Positions 1 through 11,338 of a stretch of 64,000 nucleotides of DNA are shown here, piece after piece (within the stretch, counting starts at the first letter, position 1; every line of letters starts with the position of its first letter). A program made the position numbers and the translations under genes. The stretch comes from Puccinellia tenuiflora (Eukaryota; Streptophyta; Magnoliopsida; Poales; Poaceae): positions 1,223,358 through 1,287,357 of the forward strand of contig QRDG01000025.1 in NCBI GenBank assembly GCA_012064385.1, given 5' to 3'. Below the pieces are notes generated by a model. That model ran no database searches and was not told the DNA's origin. It worked only from the letters and a program-made list of their open reading frames with translations.

Positions 1-1233
1 GATTCAAATTTGCATATGCATCGTCGTACGTGTACATGGGGTTACCAGCACTGTAGCTTGCACGCTTAGAGAAGGAACTCCCTTCCATACACTGTACCAC
101 TCCATATATGTTTTAGCAGTACTGTGGGTTAAAGATGCTTCCATGGCGAAGCAATTGTGCTAGGACTGGAGGTTATATAGGCTTTTGGCATTTCTCTTCC
201 TGGGCTAGGCAGAATCAGGAGGAGGTCGATCTGGAGGTCAGTTTAGTTGCTAATGCTGGCACCAAGCAGTCACGTGCTGTTATTCTTCTTGGTATGAATG
301 CGTCTCCCTTTCTTAGCTCTCAAAGATCATGTCAACAGCGGAGACCAGACGAGTATTTTACTCGTATAAGCTTTCAAAGATAACGGTCGACGGCGAAATG
401 GAATCGGTCAGGTATCTACGATGGTTGGCTCTACCATAATGTACCATTATTCATTTGGAAGCGGGGGCAGTTGATGGGGAATGAATGGTCAACGTCCAAA
501 CCAGTGATCAATGCAGCATGTTGGCCGATGCGAGCCGTGCCATTACTCGCGAGTAAAGAAATGCCGTTGCCAGTCACGGTCAACTGTTCGGGGGCAGTAC
601 CCTCCCGTTAAACAACAATGCCAATACTACTGGTACCGAATCACCGAACGATCGTGCTTGGTCTCCCGGTCCATATCATCTGAAAGTGCAAGCAGCGGCA
701 CACGAATTTCCGCGTAATTTCCAAACATTTGCTTGCACAACTCACAAGTCACAACACCATCTTCTTTTTTTGCCTGCGGTTCCCTATGCTGCAGGGCATA
801 TGCAAACTATCACTCGCTGTCAGGAGAGACGCCGGTGCGAATTACACCCAAGAAGATTCAGACACCTGTGCTGTGCACAGCGAGTGGATTTACCACGATT
901 TGAATAAACAAAGGAACAGGAGAATCATTTAATTTAAAAATTAAAACAACAAGGGAGAGAGGGAAAAGAAAATGGAAAAAATCTTGTCGTCCGAGCTGTG
1001 CCGTCGCCTTCGTTCTCCTTTCCCCTTTTGGCGGTGTCCGACCTTTTCTCCCATCCTTCACGCGCTTCCCAGAGGCCAGATCTCCCACCATTCGCCACCA
1101 AACCGAACCGAGCAGCTTTGATTCCCCTCCCATTCTCTCTTTCTCTCTGTCCGTCTGCCCTCAGGCCCATGCCACTGCCCTGCGCTCGTCGAGCCGCCAT
1201 TCCTTCCCTCGAGCTGGCCGCCGCAACCGACTG
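1..1233. other. Upstream region of the receptor-like kinase pseudogene; no gene recognised
   Basis: No reading frame here has a recognisable domain or believable codon pattern; all are short. Around 925-955 there is an AT-rich patch, followed at 1000-1230 by a pyrimidine-rich, GC-rising stretch typical of a grass 5' leader just before the start codon at 1234. The region probably holds the old promoter and 5' UTR of the receptor-like kinase. That is inferred from position only. Confidence 0.4.
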
Positions 1234-3735
1234 ATGGAGGAGCCGTCTTCTCTGCTCCAGAGGCTTCTCCTCCTGCTGCTGCTCGTTTCCGTCTCTTCCT
1301 CGCTCGCTGCAGGTTTGTCTTCTTGGACTTTTCGCTTCTTCTTCTTCTTCTTGTTGTTGTTGCCTTGTTGGTGATGAACCAGATAGCTGATTTGGGCTTC
1401 TGCAGCGACTGGAAGCTTGGGAGGAGTTGCCGCCGAGGAATGGAGCTCCAGCAGGGGCGCTTCTGCCGATCTTAGGTGAGCGCGCGAATCTGCAGCGACC
1501 GCTTCATGATTTTCTACTGTAGTCCTATTCCTATCAGACATGGAATTCCACAGGCCTTAATTGGCCGCTTTCTTCTGGGTTTCCGATGTCTGCGTTCTCT
1601 AACTTTAAATTGATTGGATATTAGAGCTTAAGAATCGGTCTCAACTTCTGAACTTGATCTGTTTTATCAACCGGTAGGTAGGTGGCGCAGTTTTTTCTTT
1701 TCTTTTCTTGAGAGAGAGAGAGAGAGAAGTGGAAAAGGTGACGCCTATCTGGGGCTGGGGGGCTTATTTCTACTTGAATCACATTTCTTCTGGTATTAAT
1801 CATGCAAACATCTGAAGCAATTTAGTCTGCGGTAACACTTTTTATTTGATACTACTACATACAGCTCCACATAAAGATATGTTTACCTGAATAGTTGTTC
1901 TTACATGTGGCAATGATATTTGATTTATCGTGGAAGTATTTCTTACTGAACTGTAAGGTATGTCGGAATGAAGAGAAGATGTACTTATCAGATATTCTAA
2001 TATATTTTTTCCATCATCTCATAGAAAACATCAGAAATTCGCCTTCCAGAAGACTACTGCAGATAGGTGGTGGAAACCAGTTTCCTCACAGCTCCTGGCA
2101 CCGAGTCGAGCTCCTGATCGCAGAAGGCGTGGGCATCACAAACGGCGACACGCACCAACACCGTCGCCTGCTCCATCACCCTCGCCGTTCATCGCTCCGC
2201 CTAAAGCCTCGCCATCACCAGCCCCTTCAAGTTTTCGTCCAATACTAGCCCCTCCACATTCGGTTAGCCCTTCGCCTTCCACCCCACAGGCAAACCATGA
2301 TCCTCAAAATGATGCTCCAGAACACGCTTCGCACAAGTATTCCTGGAGAGGCTACAGTTTGGTCGCGGCAGGGGGTGCAGTTTTCCTTGTCATGACAGTA
2401 TTACTTGGTATGTACTGGCGAGCGAAGAAAGTGGGTGCTGTAAGGCCTTGGGTAACAGGATTAAGTGGGCAACTACAACGCGCATTTGTGACAGGTATTC
2501 TTCTGTCTATTTGTGCGTATTTTTTATTGTATGCCCTGTACTTCGGTTGCACCTAACAAGATGATGGATCATGTTTCCAGGTGTGCCGTCGTTGAAAACG
2601 GTCAGAGCTGGAAGCTGCCTGTGAGGATTTCAGCAATGTAATTGGTTCTACTGCTAGTTGCATGTTGTATAAAGGAACTTTATCAAGCGGAGTTGAAATA
2701 GCAGTTGTGTCAAGTTCAGTATCATCTGCGAAGGATTGGTCGAAAGAATGTGAATCCCAGTACAGAAAAAAGGTAACCTGCGAATTACCACCTTATGCAC
2801 AAAATATATCCTGCATAATACACATTGACTCAAACTGATATCGTTTCAGATCTCAAGTTTATCCAAAGTGGGCCACAAGAATTTTATGAATCTGCTTGGC
2901 TACTGTGAAGAAGAAAACCCTTTCACCAGAGCCATGGTGTTTGAATATGCTCCAAATGGGACTCTTTTCGAGCATCTCCACGGTAAGTCTGTACCTATTC
3001 TGTATTTTTGTCTACAACATATTCAGTTTCTGTCAACATAATGCTTCTCCTAATATGCAGACACTTACTATTTTTGACTTTCAAGAACTTCAAATCTTTA
3101 GCATGCGTAAACCACAAATTTGCTAATTACCAGTGGTTCTGATTATGTTGCAGTTAAAGAATCTGAGAACTTGGACTGGATGGCCCGACTCAGGATATCG
3201 ATGGGGATAGCTTACTGTCTTGAGCACATGCACAAGTTGAATCCACCCGTCGTGCCAAGGAGCTTCAACTCTGCAACCATCTACCTCACCGACGATTACG
3301 CCGCAAAAGTGTCGGATCTCGATTTCTGGAACGGCGCCAAGGGATCCGATTCCATCACCGATGCCTGCACCATGCTAGACACAGAAAGCATCTTGCATCA
3401 GTACGGGATCATACTGCTAGAGACATTAACCGGGAGAGTCCAGTTCCCGAGCAAGATCTGCCGCTTGAGAAGCGCGCATCTCTTTACTTTGATGGCAAGA
3501 TGCCTCTCGCGGAGCTGATGGACTCGAGCCTGGGCTCCTTCTCTGAAGAAGCGGCGGCGGCGCTGTGTGACGTCGCGAGGTCCTGCGTCGATCCGGATCC
3601 GAGGAAGAGACCGCCGATGGCGCAGGTGGCGGCCCGGATGAAGGAGATCACGTCGCTGGGCCGGAGGGAGCGACGCCGAAGGTGTCGCCGCTGTGGTGGG
3701 CCGAGCTCGAGATCATGTCTGGTGAAGGTAGCTGA
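1234..3735 (+). pseudogene. Receptor-like (pseudo)kinase of the MALE DISCOVERER / MRH1 type, LRR region lost, frameshifted
   Basis: The first exon (1234-1312) encodes a signal peptide, starting MEEPSSLLQRLLLLLLLVSV, with a GT donor at 1313. No leucine-rich repeats follow between 1406 and 2024, although the family has several. A Pro/Ser-rich juxtacellular stretch and a single membrane segment (about 2350-2440) come next. The pseudokinase then runs over 2583-2774, 2850-2980 and 3153-3735, with typical stretches such as SELEAACEDFSN, ISSLSKVGHKNFMNLLGYCE and LTDDYAAKVSDLDFWN. Exon borders GT/AG fit. The reading frame is broken at least three times: one extra base near 2595 (KRSE motif), a one-base loss near 3450, and one near 3660, just before the C-terminal PLWWAELEIMSGEGS. 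In the family these are membrane receptor-like proteins that help pollen-tube guidance or root-hair growth. This copy cannot make the full protein. The family assignment rests on motif recall. Confidence 0.8.
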
Positions 3736-3975
3736 TCACTGGCGGTGAAATCAGCAATCCGTTCCTTCCCTGCTGTAATTATGGATTCTTTGGTTTGCTT
3801 TGTTGTTGTTCGTATGAGAAGGAGGTTGCCCGTGTGCTTCGAGTTTGAGCATGTAGCAGGCCGGTGGCGTTGTAACCAGGTGTCCTGCCAGCAAATATGT
3901 GGTGGAAGTAGCCATGTTATGTGTACCTCTGATTTGATTTATTTTACTGAATTAGGTGAAGTGCACTATCATGTA

Positions 3976-4135
3976 CTCCCTCCGTTCCATAATATAAGAT
4001 GTTTTAGGCCTTTTTCACATTCGTATTTGTACCACATGTATCTAGACATGTTTTAGTAGTGTATGTGTTCATCCACTTTTCATTCTTTTAGTCCGAATCT
4101 AGACAACATGTGAAACATCTAAAACATCTTATATG
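3976..4135. mobile_element. Stowaway-type MITE, right terminus degraded
   Basis: The left end has the CTCCCTCCGTTCCATAATAT terminus directly after a TA. The inner stretch ATAAGATGTTTTAG is mirrored by CTAAAACATCTTATAT at 4119-4134, so the element folds back on itself. The last ~18 bp of the right terminus (expected GGAACGGAGGGAG) are missing or mutated into TGAGTATGACA. It sits just past the 3' end of the kinase pseudogene. Confidence 0.8.
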
Positions 4136-6348
4136 AGTATGACAGCCTGGCCCAAGAATGCATAAAGTAGTAACATGATAAAGTTGCTGAGAACTCATAT
4201 AAGAATATATATATATACATATATAAGAATACTATATTAAGAATATATATCACGCTATATTTAAGAATACTTGTATTACAATAAAAAAAATTAGTAAATT
4301 TGAATTGTGGGACTCTCCTCAAAAGAGGAAAGACCCTTCAAAAATTAGCGTATGCTGCTTAGTGTGGCGTGCACACGGTATTCTTTAGTAAAAGGCGAAA
4401 GAATAGTTCGCTTTGTGCTCACCACGCAGCTGCGTGCCTTCAACCGATGGTCCTGGGTGCTCTCTTATACTCCTCGCTGGCTACAGGTCCTTCACGGTTG
4501 GCGAGGTGGGACTAAAACCGCGTGCGAGTTGGCCGGCCGTAATTAACTGCTACAAGACCGCCGGCCCAATGACCCATCCACTACAACTGAAGACAACACG
4601 GGCCTTGTCCTCTCATGGGCTTCGATTCAACAACGTTACTACTCCGTATCTTGATTCCGTCGAACTCTCGAACCCGATCAGGATTCGAGCACACCTTCGA
4701 TTTCCAAGCTGTCGCATATTTATTTAGTTGATCCACCTGACTACCTGAGCAGAATATCTCGGCACCACTAGATCTAGATGGGAGCATGGAGTCGGTGAAG
4801 CTTGACGAGGCTCCGGCATCGGATAAAGCGCTTTGGGTGCTTCCTAGTAGTAGCTGCTAAATATCCATAGGCGCCGCAGAGCTGTGCCAGTAGTAGTTTG
4901 TTTTGATGTTATTGATAGTCACGTACTAATCTGTCAGCTCCAGTTCTAGTAGTCTACTTTGCATAGGCAGTCACTCTTCATGTTTTCAGCTATTGTTTTT
5001 TTTAAGAGTCACAAAAGATCTCTTAAATTATTTGTGTTTGGGATATCTGTCTAGGGAGAACATATCTAGTTCTTCCGGGCAATGTACATACGGAGACACA
5101 ACCAAAAATTTGGCAGAATTTTAAACTTCACCATACGGGTTAATACATTTCAAAATCCAGCCCTAAATACTAAGTCAAAAAGTCAATGAACGTTGGACAC
5201 AACCTACCATGTTATTAGCGCAAACGTTTGTGATTCTCCTGCCTATAAACGGTGGGTTTCGCTCGGCATCAACTTTGGAGCAACCATTTTGATGATGTTC
5301 CCGAAAATCTGAGTCTGCTAGATGGTCAAGTTGAAACCTGGTTCACAACCCTCTAGGTGAACTCGATACTAAATAAGACGTTTTAGTTGTCTAATTTAAC
5401 GTACTAAAACATCTTATACAATGAGAAAGAGGAAGTACAACTTTTGGTGTGCTGGATTGGTTAAAACAATAGACCGGAATGCCCCCAACAAAACGAAACA
5501 ACCGTCCTTGTGATGACGTTCTATTAGATCTGAGGTGCTAGTGTGGTTCGGACGAAAAACTTGGTCAGGCAACTAACCAATCTTGATCGACCGAAATACT
5601 CGGATCTGACTACATTGGTTATATCGAAACCTGGTCAAATAATTGTTTGGCCGACCTCAATTCGCCTTAAAGTCGGTGCGATTTTGCTCGAAAGATCTCC
5701 GCGACTCGGCTGCAAGTCACATCTCACGAAGAAATCCTCCATAACCCTCCTTACAGTAATTGACCATAAGGAATAGGTCCAACCACAAACATGAGTAGGT
5801 TCTTTACCGGACGACTGCTTCTCGAGCCCCAACTTGTATAAATCGATGAAAGCTAAGTGTACTCATAAGCTTAAATTCTTGTTGGCTTCTAAACACTAGG
5901 AATATGTTGAAGAGAAGTCACTTTAATACTAGGACCAATCACAACAGTTTGGTGTATGTACATCATCTCGAAGAGATGCTTAAACATCTATTCTCAATGC
6001 ACATTCAATGGCCTGTTGGAACCTACTGAATATATAGTGACGGGCCTTTGGTAATCGCCTTGATATTGTTTTTCATGCTAAGGCTGCATAGTCTAGGCCA
6101 ATGTTCATGGAAGTGCTCAGGGTTGGAGCTTAGAGTATTTGGAAGGAAAGGGACACAATTTGGTGTTTAATGGAGTCTAGCCGAGTAGACCTTCTTGGAA
6201 GGCCAGAGTAAGAGGAGATATTAGCTTGCTAGTTCATAAGACTAAGTCCACCCTTGATGCCTTCATTTATTAATTCCGTTGTAAACTGTTCAGTAGTTTT
6301 TCTTTAGGCCTTGACCTCTTGACTTGTAAATATGTAATTATCACTATT
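4136..6348. other. Intergenic stretch, no gene recognised; AT-rich tract at 4195-4270
   Basis: Positions 4195-4270 are a TATATA-rich low-complexity tract. A short frame at 4786-4860 (24 codons, starting MESVKLDEAP) could be the relic of a first exon but has nothing to support it. Around 5355-5436 the motifs AAGACGTTTTAGT and ACTAAAACATCTTATAC face each other, which suggests the core of another decayed Stowaway MITE. The rest shows no repeat or coding signature I can name. Confidence 0.4.
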
Positions 6349-7175
6349 CACTAGTACAAAAAAAGGTTAGCCGTGGCGCATGGAAATTGGTTAGCTGTGA
6401 CACAGGGCCCTACGCCACGGGTACCCACGCCACTGCTAACAGATTACCCGTGCCGCAGGGATCTGGTGCGCCACTAGTAATAGCAGTTACCCGTGCCGCA
6501 CCTGCGTTCGGTGCGCCACCACTATTGAATTTCTGATTTAAGAAAAAATACGGTCGCCGTGGCCTGGCGGCGACGGCTCGGTAACGAAGGCTACGACATG
6601 GGTCGGTGTCGGCGCGGACAACTGGCGTGGCTGGTAGGAGCTCCGGTCGCGCACGGGGGCATGACCGGGAGAGGCCGGGACGAGTTTCGATCGTGGCGGC
6701 GGCTGGCCGGGAATAGAAGGCGCGTCGAGATCGAGCATGGCCGGGAGGAGAAGGCATGGCCGGGAGGAGAAGGTATGGCCGGGAGGAGAAGACGGCTATG
6801 CTCGGGCAGAGGTTGGCGATGGGGAAGCTGAGGTCGAGCATGAAGGCGACGAGGCGGAGCTCGGCGTCACGTCATCGGGGAAGTGGCAATCCATGCAGGG
6901 GCGTCGTCGGCCATGGAGGAAGAGGAGATAGAGAGGAGGAGGTAAGGAGAGGTGCCAATTCATGCCTCTATCCTCTCAGCCAATCAGGAATAAGAAGAAA
7001 AGAGCACATAGATTGTATGCTAGTTCAGGTCGCTGGGAGCCGTCGGATTGTGGTGTTGCCCCTCAGGTTACCCATGGCACATCTCATAGTGGTGCGCCAC
7101 GAGTATTGCAACTACTTGTGGTGCAGCACTCTTCCCATGCGCCATGGGCAAGTGAGGCCCTTTATAATTTTTTTT
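6349..7175. mobile_element. CACTA-like fragment with one terminus
   Basis: The left edge starts CACTAGTACAAAAAAAGG, typical of a grass CACTA terminus. It is followed by subterminal motifs of the kind GCCGTGGCGCA, GCCACGGGTACCC and CCCGTGCCGCA in both orientations up to about 6530, and again as GGTGCGCCAC and CATGCGCCATGG near 7090-7150. The core is GC-rich with a short tandem repeat ATGGCCGGGAGGAGAAGG at about 6737-6790 (three copies). No matching TAGTG terminus was found on the right, so the right end is lost or altered, and the limit at 7175 is approximate. No transposase is present. Confidence 0.5.
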
Positions 7176-7928
7176 TGCCCTGAAATCTTATACGTCCGAA
7201 AACTAAATGTTCCCTTGCGAATTTGGGGACTCTATAGATCGAAAACAACTCAAAATATCTTTGGCGATTTGATTTGGATGCACCTTTTTCTCTAGTTTTT
7301 TATATATATTAAACGTCGAAATCCGAGTTCGTATGCAAAAGTTATCGCCGTTTTACCGGAGCATAAGTTTTATTGTGAACATAAATCAAAATTCATGTTT
7401 GATATTTTTTCTAACAACTAGGTTACATAACAATACTAGATCTCAAAGGATTTTAAATTTTGAATTTCTTATCATTTCCTTTTATTTGGTTGAAAACTGA
7501 AAAAGGCGATTGGTGGTGTGTGTGTGTGTGTGGGGAGGGGGGGGGGGGTTGTTTGCCCACAGGCCTTCGAAACGTACTGTTCCAGATGATTTTCGGCCTG
7601 TATGGCTTCCTGCCCCGTTCCGCGAATCTTCATGTGCACGAACCTTAAAGCACTCTGGGCTAGGCCCGGGAGGAATGGTCTATTTGGTCATTTCTAGCGA
7701 GCCACCCTTTCGAAAGGCAAAATCGGGAGTCCCAGAGACAAGCTCGTGCAGGTGGGGAGATGGCGCGCAGCCGCGCACGCACACTGGTGCTGGCGAAAAT
7801 GGTGGCGGGAGAAATTTCACTCACCGCCCACGATTTGGCTCTCCTATTTCACACCCCTCCTCTCACCGCAAAACCTCCCGCCACCATTTCCCCTTTTTTG
7901 AGCTCTCCGTGGTATGTCATAATGTTTA
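7176..7928. other. Intergenic stretch; GT/G-rich simple repeat at 7515-7549
   Basis: The region holds a (GT)n run followed by an uninterrupted G run at about 7515-7549. The rest has no recognisable coding content. It forms the distal upstream region of the pyruvate decarboxylase gene. Confidence 0.5.
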
Positions 7929-8052
7929 CTACCTCCGTCCCAAAAAGGATGTCATTTGTTTATCTAAATTTGAATGTATCTAACCACTAAATAGTGTCTA
8001 GATACATTCAACTTTAAATAAAGAAATGACATCCTTTTTGGGACGGAGGGAG
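7929..8052. mobile_element. Complete Stowaway MITE (124 bp) upstream of pyruvate decarboxylase
   Basis: It is flanked by TA at 7927-7928 and 8053-8054. The termini CTACCTCCGTCCCAAAAAGG and CCTTTTTGGGACGGAGGGAG are inverted copies, and the inner arms (GATGTCATTTGTTTATCTAA against AATAAAGAAATGACATC) pair too. The termini and TA duplication fit the Stowaway (Tc1/Mariner-type) group. It lies 664 bp upstream of the decarboxylase start codon. Confidence 0.93.
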
Positions 8053-8175
8053 TACATTTGTGTCGGCCATAAATAATTATGTTTTTGTTTTTGACAATCT
8101 CCATAAATAGTTTTTTTTTTTTTGAGAATCTCCATAAATAGTTATGTTGCCACACACATATGATACTCACCACGA

Positions 8176-8272
8176 CTGGGCTTGTATATACAATAGAAAA
8201 GGACTAGACAGCCCATGCATATCATATTTGGGCTTGTATAAATTAGAAAAATAGTAAAGAGCCCATGGATGT
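8176..8272. repeat. Two-copy direct repeat in the decarboxylase upstream region
   Basis: The block GGGCTTGTATA...TAGAAAA...AGCCCATG occurs twice (about 8176-8217 and 8230-8270), with a few differences. Its role, if any, is unknown; it lies about 450 bp before the start codon. A shorter repeated motif, ATCTCCATAAATAGTT, occurs just upstream at 8097 and 8129. Confidence 0.6.
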
Positions 8273-8603
8273 TGCTAGCCCAGATGTGGATCGTAATAAA
8301 AACGCTCGGCTTGTACGGTAAGAAATTCGTGACTTGCTCTCCAAACCCAAATGATCGCAATTAATCGCACCAGATTTATGCCAAACAATGGCTGTTCTGT
8401 TTAACACGCAACACCGAGTCACCGACTGACTAGTAGGCCCAAGGAGGCTCCCTGCCCCACAACGCAGCTACCGATCAGGCCAATTAGGTACACGTGTATC
8501 CCGCCGCTGCCTCTATTTTATTTCTTGATTGAGAATTTTTCCAGCCGCGCCTAAAAATAAACGGAAGCTAATTACTTGCCGCCGTAGCTTGATTCTCTCG
8601 ACG

Positions 8604-8610
8604 TATAAAT
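8604..8610 (+). promoter_or_regulatory. TATA box of the pyruvate decarboxylase gene
   Basis: TATAAAT lies 106-112 bp upstream of the start codon, which leaves room for a short 5' leader, as expected of a plant core promoter. A sequence AAACCA (8631-8636) just downstream resembles the reverse of the GT motif of anaerobic response elements. A hexamer is weak evidence, so low-oxygen control is suggested mainly by the gene's identity. Confidence 0.6.
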
Positions 8611-8715
8611 TGCGACGACCAACACAGGTCAAACCACCCCAAGAAATCTCTCCTCCCAATCTCTCTCCCTCCTCCCTCCTCGCTCGCATACGTGTCGGAC
8701 GGATCTCGACCAGCC

Positions 8716-10810
8716 ATGGACACTGGCATCGGATCCGTGGACGGGCCCAAGGCGGCGCCCAGCGGCGCGCTGGCGTGCCCCGCCACCTTCCCCGCCTCGT
8801 CCTCCCACGCGTCCGCCGAGGCCACGCTGGGCCGCCACCTCGCGCGGCGCCTGGTGCAGGTGGGCGTGAGCGACGTGTTCGGCGTGCCGGGCGACTTCAA
8901 CCTCACCCTCCTCGACCACCTCATCGCCGAGCCCGGCCTCCGCTTCGTCGGCTGCTGCAACGAGCTCAACGCCGGCTACGCCGCCGACGGGTACGCGCGC
9001 GCCAAGGGCGTGGGCGCCTGCGCCGTCACCTTCACCGTCGGCGGCCTCAGCGTGCTCAACGCCATCGCCGGCGCCTACAGCGAGAACCTCCCCGTGATCT
9101 GCATCGTCGGAGGCCCCAACTCCAACGACTACGGCACCAACCGCATCCTCCACCACACCATCGGCCTCCCCGACTTCTCCCAGGAGCTCCGCGCCTTCCA
9201 GACCGTCACGTGCCACCAGGCCGTCGTCAACAACCTCGACGACGCCCACGAGCAGATCGACAAGGCCATCTCCACCGCGCTCAAGGAGAGCAAGCCCGTG
9301 TACATCAGTGTCAGCTGCAATCTCCCCGGCGTCTCCCACCCCACCTTCAGCCGCGACCCCGTCCCCTACTTCCTCGCCCCAAGGTCATGCATTGCATTAT
9401 GTTCTTTTTCGCTTTTGCTTTCTTGGTATAACTCGTGTCATGGTTGATCATGAGTTGCACGCATGCATTCACGTGACGATGTACTGATGGATGCGTGGTG
9501 TGCAGGATGAGCAACCAGATGGGGCTCGAGGCGGCGGTGGAGGCGACGGTGCAGTTCCTGGACAAGGCGGTGAAGCCGGTGATGGTGGCCGGGCCGAAGC
9601 TCCGGGTGGCCAAGGCGGGCGCGGCGTTCGCGGAGCTGGCGGACGCGAGCGGGTACGCGGTGGCGACCATGCCGTCGGCGAAGGGGATGGTGGCGGAGAC
9701 GCTGCCGCGCTTCCTGGGCACCTACTGGGGCGCGGTGAGCACGGCCTTCTGCGCCGAGATCGTGGAGTCGGCTGACGCCTACATCTTCGCCGGCCCGATC
9801 TTCAACGACTACAGCTCCGTGGGGTACTCGTTCCTGCTGAAGAAGGAGAAGGCGGTGATCGTGCAGCCCGACCGCGTGACCGTCGGCAACGGCCCGGCCT
9901 TCGGGTGCATCATGATGAAGGACTTCCTGTCGGAGCTGGCCAAGAGGGTGCAGAAGAACACGACGGCGTACGAGAACTACAAGAGGATCTTCGTGCCGGA
10001 CGGCCAGCCGCCGGAGAGCGAGCCCGGGGAGCCGCTGCGCGTGAACGTGCTCTTCAAGCACGTCCAGAAGATGCTCACCGGCGACAGCGCCGTCATCGCC
10101 GAGACCGGCGACTCGTGGTTCAACTGCCAGAAGCTGAAGCTCCCCGAGGGCTGCGGGTAAGCGTCCCCACATTCTCCGGCCTGACGACACGTCGCCGTCG
10201 TCGCTGAATTATTATGAGCCTGCAGCTTGCTTGTCCGTGCGTGCAGGTACGAGTTCCAGATGCAGTACGGGTCCATCGGGTGGTCGGTCGGGGCGCTGCT
10301 CGGGTACGCGCAGGGCGCCGCCGACAAGCGCGTCATCGCCTGCATCGGCGACGGCAGCTTCCAGGTGACGGCGCAGGACGTGTCGACGATGCTGCGGTGC
10401 GAGCAGAACAGCATCATCTTCCTCATCAACAATGGCGGGTACACGATCGAGGTGGAGATCCACGACGGGCCGTACAACGTCATCAAGAACTGGAACTACA
10501 CTGGCCTCGTCGACGCCATCCACAACGGAGAGGGCAAGTGCTGGACCGCCAAGGTAAATACTAGAATCTCTGTTTCTCCTCCACGTTAATGCATGAGAAG
10601 AGACTAGCTTGATTCATGGATGGATGATGTGGGATGCAGGTGACGTGCGAGGAGGAGCTGACGGCGGCGATAGAGACGGCGACAGGGGAGAAGCAGGACT
10701 GCCTGTGCTTCATCGAGGTGATCGCGCACAAGGACGACACCAGCAAGGAGCTCCTGGAATGGGGATCCAGGGTCAGCGCGGCCAACTCCAGGCCACCCAA
10801 TCCGCAGTAG
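8716..10810 (+). CDS. PDC: Pyruvate decarboxylase (four exons, 598 aa)
   Basis: Exons are 8716-9383, 9506-10156, 10247-10553 and 10640-10810; all introns are GT-AG and the joined frame is open for 598 codons plus TAG. The enzyme turns pyruvate into acetaldehyde and CO2 with thiamine diphosphate and Mg2+, the first step of ethanol fermentation in the cytosol, classically induced by flooding or low oxygen. Family hallmarks are in place: Glu83 in NELNAGYAADGYAR (activates the cofactor), the His146-His147 pair in NRILHHTIG, the cofactor motif GDGS (474-477) closed by NN (501-502), and GYTIE (504-508) with the second catalytic Glu. Length is close to the usual ~600 residues. The start at 8716 (MDTGIGSVDG) matches the family N-terminus. 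The CDS is very GC-rich with C/G-ending codons, unlike its surroundings, as for many grass genes. No defect is visible. Confidence 0.97.
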
Positions 10811-10922
10811 ATCGACGTCGAGTGGTTTGAGGCCGTCCAGAGTCCAACATTTTGATTGATTGGCATGCTCTTGCACGCATGCAAACTTATCTCATATTTC
10901 TTCTAGGGACAAATGAATAATT

Positions 10923-10928
10923 AATAAA
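10923..10928 (+). terminator. Likely polyadenylation signal of the decarboxylase gene
   Basis: AATAAA occurs 113 bp after the stop codon in an AT-rich stretch, a plausible near-upstream element for plant 3'-end formation. Plant signals are degenerate, so the exact site is uncertain. Confidence 0.45.
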
Positions 10929-11153
10929 GTTGGACGTACTCTTATATCTCGTGTGCTCTTTTGGCTTTCAAAATCCTTTGGCCACCTTCGAGCTCTGATC
11001 TTCCAAGTTTCTCACATGGTATTGGGGATTGAAATCCATATTCTTTTTTCTACTCATGTTTTACTTACATGATAGTCCGTCGCAGCGGAAAGTTTTTTTT
11101 TTTGTGCGGGGATAGCGGAAAGTTTGTGATACTATATGTGTGTAGTGTATGTA

Positions 11154-11313
11154 CTCCCTCCGTTCTATAATGTAAGCCTTTTTAGCATTTCTCTTTCCAT
11201 CCGTATCTAAATATGTTTTAGTGTAAGATTCATTTGAACCTTACACTAAAACATGTCTAGATACGGATGGAAAGAGAAATGCTAAAAAGTCTTACATTAT
11301 GGAACGGAGGTAG
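11154..11313. mobile_element. Complete Stowaway MITE (160 bp), near-perfect foldback
   Basis: It is flanked by TA at 11152-11153 and 11314-11315. The two halves, CTCCCTCCGTTCTATAATGT and ACATTATGGAACGGAGGTAG at the ends with CCGTATCTAAATATGTTTTAGTG facing CACTAAAACATGTCTAGATACGG inside, form one long hairpin with a small loop around 11228-11236. It lies about 340 bp after the decarboxylase stop codon. Confidence 0.94.
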
Positions 11314-11338
11314 TAATTCCGGAGTTGAAAGCCACTTC

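Noticed and set aside
4786..4860. Short gene starting MESVKLDEAP (24 codons)
   Set aside because: Too short, no splice donor joining it to another frame, and no homology that I recognise; could be an exon relic.
8529..9431. A 300-codon frame overlapping pyruvate decarboxylase exon 1 and antisense frames of 236-250 codons
   Set aside because: Shadow frames of a GC-rich exon (Arg/Pro-rich in the shifted frame). The decarboxylase frame explains the codon bias.
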